Position numbers and translations under genes: made by a program. This document shows positions 1 to 5,566 of a DNA stretch of 10,059 bases, piece by piece (position 1 is the first letter of the stretch; each line of letters begins with the position of its first letter). The notes under the pieces were generated by a model, which searched no databases, was not told where the DNA came from, and saw only the letters and a program-made list of their open reading frames with translations. Source of the stretch: Croceicoccus sp. (GTDB lineage Bacteria; Pseudomonadota; Alphaproteobacteria; Sphingomonadales; Sphingomonadaceae). The stretch lies in contig JAPYSD010000084.1 in assembly GCA_029936705.1 (NCBI GenBank), positions 1 through 10,059 of the forward strand, given 5' to 3'.

Positions 1-316
1 CAAGGCTCATGGCTTTGCGGTAGAGCCGGTTGCCGATGGCCTTGCCGCCATCGATGAGGCCATCGCCTTTCAGCCCGACCTGATCATCATGGATATCCAG
101 TTGCCCAATATCTCGGGCATCTCGCTGATCGAATCGCTGAAGCTGGACGAGCGGTTGGCGGATATCCCGGTGCTGGCCGTCACCGCCTATGCCGGCAAGG
201 GGGACGAGGAGCGGATCCGTTCCGCCGGTGCCCACGCCTATCTGTCCAAGCCGGTATCGATCAACGCGTTCATGAGCGCGGTGAATTCCCTGGTGGAAAA
301 TCGCGCCGCCGCCTGA
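1..316 (+). CDS. divK: DivK-like single-domain response regulator (5' end outside window)
   Basis: The reading frame is open from base 2 to the TGA at 314-316, so the start codon and roughly the first 15-20 residues lie left of the window. What remains is a receiver (CheY-like) domain and nothing else. The phosphoacceptor Asp is in the motif IIMDIQLPNISG (Asp codon 92-94). The conserved Thr lies in VLAVTAYA and the conserved Lys in YLSKPV. The MDIQLP core and the end shortly after the last receiver helix fit DivK, which in Caulobacter signals through DivJ/PleC and DivL to control CtrA. In Caulobacter divK sits beside pleD; here it is followed by sphingolipid genes instead. A different stand-alone receiver is possible, but DivK is the best match. 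Basis: motifs are seen; the cell-cycle role is family knowledge. Confidence 0.85.
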   Translation, partial: KAHGFAVEPVADGLAAIDEAIAFQPDLIIMDIQLPNISGISLIESLKLDERLADIPVLAVTAYAGKGDEERIRSAGAHAYLSKPVSINAFMSAVNSLVENRAAA

Positions 317-381
317 CCGGCAAAGCCGCTCGATTCAACGATTTCGGCGCGGTCCGTCCCCGCGCCTCGCTCGGCTTTGGC

Positions 382-442
382 TTGACACTTGGGCTCTGCG
401 CGTCTTTGCCACGGGCCAACAGGCATTCCGATTGGCAGGACC
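382..442 (+). promoter_or_regulatory. Possible promoter and leader of the acp-spt pair
   Basis: The 126-base gap after divK (317-442) contains TTGACA at 382-387, a good -35 element. No convincing -10 lies 16-18 bases downstream: 405-410 reads TTTGCC. GGCAGGA at 434-440 lies just before the ATG at 443 and is a slightly close ribosome-binding site. No terminator with a T-run is visible after divK, so read-through from divK is also possible. The promoter is a weak inference. Confidence 0.25.
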
Positions 443-682
443 ATGGACCGCAACGACACCAAGACCCGCATCGACACCCTGATCGAACCCTTCAACAAGA
501 AGGACGTGACGATCACCGAAGACACGACCTTCGCGGGCGACCTCGAATGGGACAGCCTGACGGTGATGGACTTCGTCGCCGCGATCGAGGACGAGTTCGA
601 TATCATCATCAGCATGAACCAGCAGGCCGAGATCGAGACCTATGGCCAGCTGATCGATGCCGTCACCCGGCTGCGCGGGTAA
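443..682 (+). CDS. Acyl carrier protein associated with sphingolipid synthesis
   Basis: A 79-residue protein with the phosphopantetheine attachment motif in LEWDSLTVMDF; Ser38 is the expected prosthetic-group site. The helix that follows is acidic (AAIEDEFDI), as in acyl carrier proteins that dock on basic partner surfaces. The start at 443 was chosen because it gives normal ACP length and has GGCAGGA upstream; an in-frame ATG at 389 would add 18 residues unlike an ACP. The stop (680-682) lies 4 bases before the ATG of serine palmitoyltransferase. Sphingomonads and Caulobacter are known to keep such a dedicated ACP beside spt, where it is thought to carry the fatty acyl group used in sphingolipid synthesis. 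It differs from the housekeeping AcpP, whose motif is usually GADSLD. The role here is inferred from this pairing. Confidence 0.88.
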   Translation: MDRNDTKTRIDTLIEPFNKKDVTITEDTTFAGDLEWDSLTVMDFVAAIEDEFDIIISMNQQAEIETYGQLIDAVTRLRG

Positions 683-686
683 GCCC

Positions 687-1955
687 ATGAGCGAAGCCAT
701 CAGCCAGCCCGACAAGCCCGCGCCGCTGCCCGCTAAGGGAGAGGCATCGGGCGATCCGCGCGACCTGTTCTCGAAATTTGATCCGCTGATCAAGCAGCGG
801 TCCGACCTGCTCGACGCCGGGCTTGAGGATCCGTTCAACCTGGTGATGGAGCGAGTGCTTTCACCGGTGACGGCGATCTGCAACGGGCGCGAGACGATAC
901 TGCTCGGCACCTACAACTACATGGGCATGACGTTCGACCCCGACGTGATCGCGGCGGGGCAGAAGGCATTGTCGGATTTCGGTTCGGGAACGACAGGCAG
1001 CCGCGTCCTGAACGGGACCTATGCGGGCCACCGGGACTGCGAAGCCGCGCTGTGCGAATTCTATGGCATGGATCATGCCATGGTGTTCTCGACCGGGTAC
1101 CAGGCCAATCTTGGCATCATTTCCACCATCGCGGGCAAGGGCGACTATATCGTCCTCGACATCGACAGCCATGCATCCATCTGGGACGGCTGCGCGATGG
1201 GCAATGCCGAGGTGGTGCCCTTCAAGCACAACGACATCGACGCGATGGAGAAGCGGCTGCGCCGCATCCCCGAGGGCGCGGGCAAGCTGGTCGTGCTGGA
1301 AGGCGTCTATTCGATGCTGGGCGATATCGCTCCGCTCAAGGAGATGGTGGCGGTCGCCAGGAAGCACGGCGCGATGGTGCTGGTCGATGAGGCGCATTCG
1401 ATGGGCTTCATCGGGCCGAACGGGCGCGGCGTAGCCGAGGACCAAGGCGTGCTGGACGATGTCGATTTCGTGATCGGCACTTTCTCGAAGTCGGTCGGTA
1501 CCGTGGGCGGTTTCTGCGTGTCCAACCATCCGAAGTTCGAGATCATGCGGCTGGTCTGCCGCCCCTATGTCTTCACGGCCTCGCTGCCGCCCAGCGTGGT
1601 AGCGACGGCGGCGACCTCTATCCGCAAGCTGATGGACGCAGGCGACAAGCGGCAGCACCTGTGGGACAATTCCCGGCGCCTGCACGCGGGCCTGAAGGAG
1701 CTTGGCTTCCAGCTCGGCACCGACGAGCCGCAGAGCGCAATCATCGCGGTCATCATGCCCGACCTGGAGCGTGGTGCCGGGATGTGGGAAGCGCTGCTCA
1801 AGGAAGGGCTTTACGTCAATCTGGCGCGGCCGCCGGCAACCCCTGCGAACATGACGCTCTTGCGCTGCTCGCTCTGCGCCGAGCATAGCGAGGAACAGGT
1901 CGGCCAGATCCTGACCATGTTCGAGGCCGCGGGGAAGAAGACCGGCATCATCTGA
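687..1955 (+). CDS. spt: Serine palmitoyltransferase
   Basis: A 422-residue PLP enzyme of the alpha-oxoamine synthase family (fold type I). It condenses L-serine with a long-chain acyl thioester to give 3-ketodihydrosphingosine, the first step of sphingolipid synthesis. As I recall the Sphingomonas paucimobilis enzyme (420 residues), its active-site residues are His159, Asp231 and Lys265. All three find counterparts here at one constant offset of 3: His162 (DSHASIWDG), Asp234 (VDEAHSMG) and Lys268 (GTFSKSVGTVGG, the Schiff-base lysine). That favours SPT over KBL, BioF or HemA relatives. The bacterial protein is soluble and lacks the N-terminal membrane helix of eukaryotic SPT. ATG 687 is preferred over the in-frame ATG 657, which lies inside the acp gene. 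No strong ribosome-binding site precedes it, so translation is probably coupled to acp. Confidence 0.95.
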   Translation: MSEAISQPDKPAPLPAKGEASGDPRDLFSKFDPLIKQRSDLLDAGLEDPFNLVMERVLSPVTAICNGRETILLGTYNYMGMTFDPDVIAAGQKALSDFGSGTTGSRVLNGTYAGHRDCEAALCEFYGMDHAMVFSTGYQANLGIISTIAGKGDYIVLDIDSHASIWDGCAMGNAEVVPFKHNDIDAMEKRLRRIPEGAGKLVVLEGVYSMLGDIAPLKEMVAVARKHGAMVLVDEAHSMGFIGPNGRGVAEDQGVLDDVDFVIGTFSKSVGTVGGFCVSNHPKFEIMRLVCRPYVFTASLPPSVVATAATSIRKLMDAGDKRQHLWDNSRRLHAGLKELGFQLGTDEPQSAIIAVIMPDLERGAGMWEALLKEGLYVNLARPPATPANMTLLRCSLCAEHSEEQVGQILTMFEAAGKKTGII

Positions 1956-1966
1956 CGCCGGTCGTC

Positions 1967-1980
1967 CCCGATAAGTCGGG
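1967..1980. terminator. Weak hairpin between convergent spt and yqaA-like genes
   Basis: CCCGA (1967-1971), loop TAAG, TCGGG (1976-1980) form a perfect 5-bp stem that fills the 25-base gap between the two convergent stop codons. There is no clear T-run on either strand, so factor-independent termination would be weak. Confidence 0.25.
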
Positions 1981-2613
1981 TTAGACCGCAGTCGCCATCT
2001 GGCACTGGTCGCGCGTGGTGTCGTTGTGGCCGGTTCCGACATAGGACGCCACCACGAACCCGCCGACCAGCAGGATCACGAAAGCGGTCGTGAGCAGCCC
2101 CAGATAGCGGTCGATGAACGCCTTGATCGGTGCCCCGAACAGGCGGAACAGCACGCCCACCGTCATGAAGATGAAGCCCCTGCCCGCGATGGCGGCCAGG
2201 ATGAACGTGCCCAGGTTCATCGCGATAAAACCCGAGGTGATCGTCAGCAGCTTGAACGGCACCGGCGTGGCGCCCGCGATCACGATGACTTCCCAGTCCC
2301 GTTCGCGCAGATAGCAGGCTGCGACCGGAAAGCTCTCGCTTAGCCCCAGAGCGCCGATCAGCGCCTTGCCCACGGCTTCATAGAGAAAATAGCCGATCGC
2401 GTAGCCAAACAGCCCGCCCAGCACCGACGCGATCGTGCAGATCAATGCGAAGCGGATCGCCCGGCGCGGATTGGCGAGACACATCAGGCCCAGCAGCGGA
2501 TGCGGCGGGATCGGGAAGAAACTCGATTCGATGAACGAGATCGCCGCCAGCCACCATTCGGCGTGGCGGTGCTGAGCCTTGTCGATCGTCCAGTCGTATA
2601 GCTTGCGAAGCAT
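1981..2613 (-). CDS. YqaA-family (VTT/SNARE-associated, DedA-like) inner-membrane protein
   Basis: A 210-residue hydrophobic protein. After an amphipathic N-terminus comes a membrane-inserted segment with the motif FIESSFFPIPP (residues 27-37), typical of the VTT/DedA superfamily. Next is a Gly-rich transmembrane helix (about 55-80, with GGLFGYAIGY). A second re-entrant-type motif, ATPVPFKLLTITSG (about 115-128), is followed by further hydrophobic segments to about residue 192 and a short polar tail. Length and the TPVPFK motif fit the YqaA branch better than classical DedA. Some superfamily members move lipids such as undecaprenyl phosphate or phosphatidylethanolamine across the membrane; the substrate of this one is unknown. 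The gene converges on spt with a 25-base gap, so it is not in the same operon. ATG 2611-2613 is preceded on its strand by a weak GGCAGG. Confidence 0.82.
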   Translation of the reverse strand: MLRKLYDWTIDKAQHRHAEWWLAAISFIESSFFPIPPHPLLGLMCLANPRRAIRFALICTIASVLGGLFGYAIGYFLYEAVGKALIGALGLSESFPVAACYLRERDWEVIVIAGATPVPFKLLTITSGFIAMNLGTFILAAIAGRGFIFMTVGVLFRLFGAPIKAFIDRYLGLLTTAFVILLVGGFVVASYVGTGHNDTTRDQCQMATAV

Positions 2614-2715
2614 TCGCCTGCCGCGCCCCCAATGAACCCTGTGCCTTCTGGCGTGTAGCAGGGCCCGGGCCGTTAGCCAGCCCCCAGATAAAATAACCTA
2701 TTTGGCACTTTTATA

Positions 2716-2744
2716 TTGACATTGTCACACTGTTTGGTTAGAGA
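2716..2744 (+). promoter_or_regulatory. Candidate promoter with overlapping palindrome upstream of the GTA remnant
   Basis: An AT-rich island (about 2690-2750) stands out in the 249-base gap between yqaA-like and terS. It holds TTGACA at 2716-2721 with a weak TAGAGA at 2739-2744, spacing 17. TGACA-T-TGTCA (2717-2727) is a perfect inverted repeat overlapping the -35, a layout usual for a repressor operator. The terS start is about 120 bases further on, so the leader would be long. Promoter and operator are inference; the sequences are seen. Confidence 0.3.
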
Positions 2745-2862
2745 AACGGAACATCGCGATAAAGCGAGTCGCCGGGAACCCCCGCCGACGCTTCCCGCGA
2801 CCATCTCACACGCCATGCGGGCCATCGGCTCGCCGAATTCACCCCAGTGAAGGGAGCCGGTC

Positions 2863-3327
2863 ATGACCGATGCTCGGCAGAAAAAACGCGTGCGCCGTCC
2901 GCTCAACTGGCGCGAACGCTTTCTCGAAACGCTGGCGGAAAGCTCGAATGTCGCGGCCGCCGCGCGCGCCGGGAAGATCGACGTCAGCACTGCCTACAAG
3001 ACGCGGCGCAGCGAACCGGCGTTTGCAGCCGCCTGGCAGGAAGCGCTGTGCCTTGGGTACGAGGCGCTCGAACTCGACCTGCTGTGCCGGCTGCGCGAAG
3101 GCGAACCGGCCTACGCCAAGAGCGATCGTAAATACGACAACGCCCAGTCCATCCGCTTGCTGCTTTCGCACCGCGAGGCATTCGGCCGGACCAAGGCGCA
3201 GCAGACCTGCGAGGATGAAAAGGACGTCATCGACCGCATCAACAGCAAGCTCGACCTGATGCGCGAACGGATGCGGCAGGCCGACAAGGCCAAGCAGGCC
3301 AGGAACGGCGGCGATGATGCGAAGTGA
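2863..3327 (+). CDS. GTA/phage small terminase-like DNA-binding protein
   Basis: A 154-residue, highly charged protein. Residues about 13-60 (LNWRERFLETLAESSNVAAAARAG.. followed by STAYKTRRSEPAFAAAW) look like the helix-turn-helix DNA-binding domain of phage small terminases and of RcGTA g1-type proteins. The stretch SDRKYDNAQSIRLLLSHREAFG and a Lys/Arg-rich predicted helical C-terminus follow. Small terminases recognise the DNA to be packaged and stimulate the large-subunit ATPase; GTA versions package almost at random. ATG 2863 has a good ribosome-binding site (AAGGGAG, 2850-2856, spacing 6). The stop is 13 bases before the terL ATG, so the two form one transcription unit. The reading frame looks intact, but its partner is truncated, so DNA packaging from this locus is unlikely. 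Confidence 0.72.
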   Translation: MTDARQKKRVRRPLNWRERFLETLAESSNVAAAARAGKIDVSTAYKTRRSEPAFAAAWQEALCLGYEALELDLLCRLREGEPAYAKSDRKYDNAQSIRLLLSHREAFGRTKAQQTCEDEKDVIDRINSKLDLMRERMRQADKAKQARNGGDDAK

Positions 3328-3340
3328 GTGAGGCGGGACG

Positions 3341-3832
3341 ATGAACCAGACCGATCGCCTCGCCTGGCTGGCGAGCCTGCCCCATGCCGAGCGCCGGCCC
3401 GTTCTCGACCTGCTTCAGCCCGAAGAGCGCCGCGAACTGCGCCATTACTGGGAATTGTGGGCGCGTGACGAGCAGTTGCCCCCCGAAGGTGACTGGCTGG
3501 CGTGGCTGATCTGTGCGGGTCGCGGTTTCGGCAAGACCCGCGCGGGCGCGGAATGGGTCCGGCGGATCGCGCGCGACAACCCGGATGCCCGCATCGCGCT
3601 GATCGGTGCGTCGCTGGCGGAAGCACGCGCGGTCATGGTCGAGGGTGAAAGCGGGCTGCTGGCGGTGTCGCCGCCCTATCGACGCCCCGCGTTCGAACCT
3701 TCGCTGCGGCGGCTGAGCTGGCCGAACGGCGCGCAGGCCTATCTCTATTCGGCGGCCGAACCCGAAAGCCTGCGCGGGCCGCAGCACAGCCACGCACGTC
3801 GCGCAGGCCCAGAAAGAGCTGTTCGTCAATGA
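3341..3832 (+). pseudogene. Large terminase (terL), truncated after the ATPase N-terminal part
   Basis: A 163-residue reading frame whose first 152 residues match the start of a GTA/phage large terminase. They include an N-terminal helical region, the Walker A motif GRGFGKT (residues 60-66, preceded by WLICA) and the later segment YSAAEPESLRGPQHSHA. Full-length terminases of this type have over 400 residues; Walker B (expected right after HSHA, normally as A-W-x-D-E) and the whole nuclease domain are missing. The last 11 residues (RRAGPERAVRQ) are not terminase. They are the DUF2793 gene read in the wrong frame up to the TGA at 3830-3832. Without Walker B and the nuclease it cannot act as a packaging motor. 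It starts 13 bases after terS, with AGGCGGG upstream of the ATG. Confidence 0.82.
3785..3806 (+). other. Deletion junction between terL and the DUF2793 gene
   Basis: In the terL frame the sequence reads Q-H-S-H-A through 3796. From about 3798 the terminase similarity ends and DUF2793-like sequence begins in the next frame (V-A-Q-A-Q-K-E-L-F-V-N-E-A, codons from 3798). The breakpoint therefore lies within a few bases of 3795-3800. Fusing two families from opposite ends of one gene cluster, out of frame, is the mark of a deletion. No long repeat flanks it in what remains, so short-homology or illegitimate recombination is more likely than homologous recombination. Confidence 0.7.
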
Positions 3833-3851
3833 AGCGCTGGTCAGGACGGAT

Positions 3852-4193
3852 ATGCTGCTGCAACCAATCGTGGAGGGTGAAACCGGCACGCCGCCGTCCG
3901 ATCCCAAGCCGGGCGATTGTTGGATCGTGATCGGCGGCAGTGACGGTTTCGAACTGCACGAGAACGAACTCGCCTGCTGGCAGCAAGGCCAATGGACGTT
4001 CCTGCATCCGGTTCATGGCATGTCGGTTTACGATCGCAGTCTCGATGCAGCCCGCCGTTTCAGCGAAGGTTGGAGCAGACCGGCGCAGATCGATTTGCCA
4101 AGTGGCGGATCGACCGTTGACACACAGGCACGGGATGCAATCGACCAGATCATTTCCTCGCTGCGACTCTCAGGTTATCTGCCAATGGCGTGA
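3852..4193 (+). CDS. DUF2793 tail-region protein, N-terminally truncated
   Basis: From the first remaining ATG this is a 113-residue protein. The family signature actually begins upstream of that ATG: V-A-Q-A-Q-K-E and F-V-N-E-A are read in the same frame from 3798. The start of the domain is thus outside the reading frame and the original start codon has been deleted. Still present are PPSDPKPGDCWIV (a small hairpin-rich domain), WTFLHPVHGMSVYDR and a C-terminal helix ending SGYLP, as usual for the family. DUF2793 proteins are encoded at the tail end of GTA/prophage clusters in sphingomonads; their function is not known. AGGA at 3843-3846 lies 5 bases before ATG 3852, 19 bases after the terL stop, so reinitiation could still make this fragment. 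No stop codon interrupts the rest of the frame, suggesting a fairly recent deletion. Confidence 0.65.
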   Translation: MLLQPIVEGETGTPPSDPKPGDCWIVIGGSDGFELHENELACWQQGQWTFLHPVHGMSVYDRSLDAARRFSEGWSRPAQIDLPSGGSTVDTQARDAIDQIISSLRLSGYLPMA

Positions 4194-4221
4194 CGATCCA
4201 CGCAACCCATTGTCTTTTTTT
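4183..4221 (+). terminator. Rho-independent terminator of the GTA remnant, overlapping the DUF2793 stop
   Basis: CAATGG (4183-4188) pairs with CCATTG (4207-4212). Inside, CGTG (4189-4192) pairs with CACG (4199-4202), leaving a 4-base bulge on the 3' side. The stem is followed by a C and seven Ts (4215-4221). The hairpin contains the stop codon at 4191-4193, so the terminator begins within the last codons of the gene. Confidence 0.55.
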
Positions 4222-4431
4222 GTGTAACTTAGCGGGAACCTTTTTGGTCCACGGCGATTGCCGCCATAACGTGAGGGAAAATCTATCAGCGGAAAGACCA
4301 TGGCGGGCAAGAATAGTGATGCGCGAATGCAACAATGCTTCGTTTCACCAAGCTTGCGCGCAAAATCAACTACGGATAGAACTCGCCTCCGTGGCTTCAA
4401 TCAACAAGATGGAAAATAAGGGGAAACGCTG
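4222..4431 (+). promoter_or_regulatory. ompA: ompA promoter/leader region
   Basis: About 210 bases between the upstream terminator and the ompA ATG, visibly less GC-rich than the genes. A promoter must lie here if the terminator works. The best pair I see is TTTTGG (4242-4247) with CATAAC (4265-4270), spacing 17, which is weak. The leader ends with AAGGGG (4418-4423), 8 bases before the ATG, a strong ribosome-binding site. An 80-codon reading frame across this stretch (4190-4432) shows no family features and is not called. Confidence 0.35.
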
Positions 4432-5490
4432 ATGCGTAAAGCGGTAATCGGTCTTGCTCTGGCCTCTACGGCCATAGCGTCGCCGGCACTGGCACGCGAA
4501 GATGCGTGGTACATTGGTGTCGATGGCGGTGCTATGCTCGTCGAGGATTCAGACGTTGACGTGAATGGCGTCAACGATCAGGCGAAATTCGACTGGGACT
4601 ATGGCTATGACTTCGACGTCGTGGCCGGCTACGACTTCGGAGGCTTCCGCCTCGAAACCGAAGCGGGCTACAAGGGCGCTGGCGACGACGGCATCACGCT
4701 GTTCGGCCAGAACTATGACGACAGCGAAGTGAACCACGAGTTCAATACGCTGAGCTTCATGGTCAACGGCATGATCGACTTCGGCGACGACGATGGCCTG
4801 CAGGGCTTCATCGGCGGCGGTGCTGGTGTCGCTCGTAGCGAGTTCGAAGAGCCTACCCTCATCGACGATTCGGACACCGGGTTCGCATGGCAGGCCATCG
4901 CTGGCATCCGTGCTCCGCTGACGGACAACTGGGATGTCGGCCTGAAGTATCGCTTCTTCAACCACAAGGACATCGAGCTGGTGACGCCGGACGGCAATTC
5001 GCTCGAGACGGACATCCGGTCGCATTCGCTGCTGGGCTCGCTGACCTACAACTTCTGGTCGCCTGCTCCGCCGCCACCGCCTCCGCCGCCGCCGCCTCCC
5101 CCGCCGCCGCCCCCGCCGCCCCCGGCGCCGCAGGTCGTGTGCAACACCGGACCCTACATCGTCTTCTTCGATTGGGATTCGTCGGAAATCACGCCTGAAG
5201 CAGCCAGCATCCTGGATAGCGCCATCGCTTCCTACGCTGACTGTAACTCGGTGCCGATCATGGTGGCCGGCTACACCGATACGTCCGGTTCGGCGAGCTA
5301 CAACGTTGGCCTGTCGGAGCGTCGCGCTCAGTCGGTTGCGTCGTATCTCACCGCTCGGAATATTCCGGGTTCGGCGATTTCGACCGAAGGCTTCGGCGAG
5401 CAGAACCCGCGGGTTCCCACTGCCGACGGCGTGCGCGAACTTCAGAACCGCCGGGTGGAAATCACCTACGGTCCGGGTTCGGGCATGTAA
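4432..5490 (+). CDS. ompA: OmpA-family outer-membrane protein with polyproline linker
   Basis: A 352-residue precursor. Residues 1-21 are a Sec signal peptide ending in ALA, with cleavage before RED. Residues about 26-209 form an acidic, Asp/Gly-rich OmpA-like beta-barrel with alternating aromatic strands, ending LTYNFW. A linker follows with 19 consecutive prolines (213-231). The C-terminal OmpA/MotB domain (about 240-348) starts YIVFFDWDSSEIT. It carries GYTDTSGSASYN (Asp283) and LSERRAQSV (Arg298); the Asp and Arg are 15 apart, as in the pair that binds diaminopimelate of peptidoglycan in other OmpAs. The protein anchors the outer membrane to the cell wall and may act as a porin. It has its own leader, a strong ribosome-binding site and a strong terminator, so it is a single-gene unit, probably highly expressed. 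Confidence 0.93.
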   Translation: MRKAVIGLALASTAIASPALAREDAWYIGVDGGAMLVEDSDVDVNGVNDQAKFDWDYGYDFDVVAGYDFGGFRLETEAGYKGAGDDGITLFGQNYDDSEVNHEFNTLSFMVNGMIDFGDDDGLQGFIGGGAGVARSEFEEPTLIDDSDTGFAWQAIAGIRAPLTDNWDVGLKYRFFNHKDIELVTPDGNSLETDIRSHSLLGSLTYNFWSPAPPPPPPPPPPPPPPPPPPPAPQVVCNTGPYIVFFDWDSSEITPEAASILDSAIASYADCNSVPIMVAGYTDTSGSASYNVGLSERRAQSVASYLTARNIPGSAISTEGFGEQNPRVPTADGVRELQNRRVEITYGPGSGM

Positions 5491-5518
5491 GCCAGAGATC
5501 GAAAGATCGAAAAGGAAA

Positions 5519-5546
5519 GGGGCCGGAGCAATCCGGCCCCTTTTTT
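5519..5546. terminator. Strong terminator after ompA, probably bidirectional
   Basis: GGGGCCGGA (5519-5527), loop GCAA (5528-5531) and TCCGGCCCC (5532-5540) form a perfect 9-bp stem closed by a GNRA-type tetraloop, followed by six Ts (5541-5546). On the minus strand the same stem is followed by TTTCCTTTT, so it can also end transcription of queC, whose stop is 20 bases away. Confidence 0.9.
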
Positions 5547-5566
5547 ATGGGAAAGGAATGGAAGGT

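Larger units (their letters stand above)
2863..4193 (+). mobile_element. Internally deleted gene transfer agent / prophage structural cluster
   Basis: Three consecutive plus-strand reading frames belong to a phage-like head-tail cluster: small terminase (intact), large terminase (N-terminal third only) and DUF2793 (nearly all but the N-terminus). In complete sphingomonad clusters the terminase genes are at the start and DUF2793 is at or near the far end. Portal, protease, capsid, tail and baseplate genes would lie between them and are all absent. No integrase, tRNA or att-like repeat flanks the segment, which suits a domesticated GTA more than a recent prophage. It ends in a hairpin/T-run terminator at 4183-4221. 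Confidence 0.72.

Noticed and set aside
657..686. Longer spt start at ATG 657
   Set aside because: It lies inside the acp gene; ATG 687 follows the acp stop and gives the expected length.
861..2042. Long minus-strand frame (393 codons) opposite spt
   Set aside because: It mirrors spt, which has all catalytic residues. The translation is rich in His/Arg/Asp/Gly with no family features, as expected from GC-rich third positions.
2614..2862. tRNA or attachment site beside the GTA remnant
   Set aside because: I found no cloverleaf-like sequence and no direct repeat flanking the remnant; the region looks like a promoter-containing gap.
4190..4432. 80-codon frame between the DUF2793 gene and ompA
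   Set aside because: It overlaps a terminator and the ompA leader, shows no recognisable motifs and has no good ribosome-binding site.
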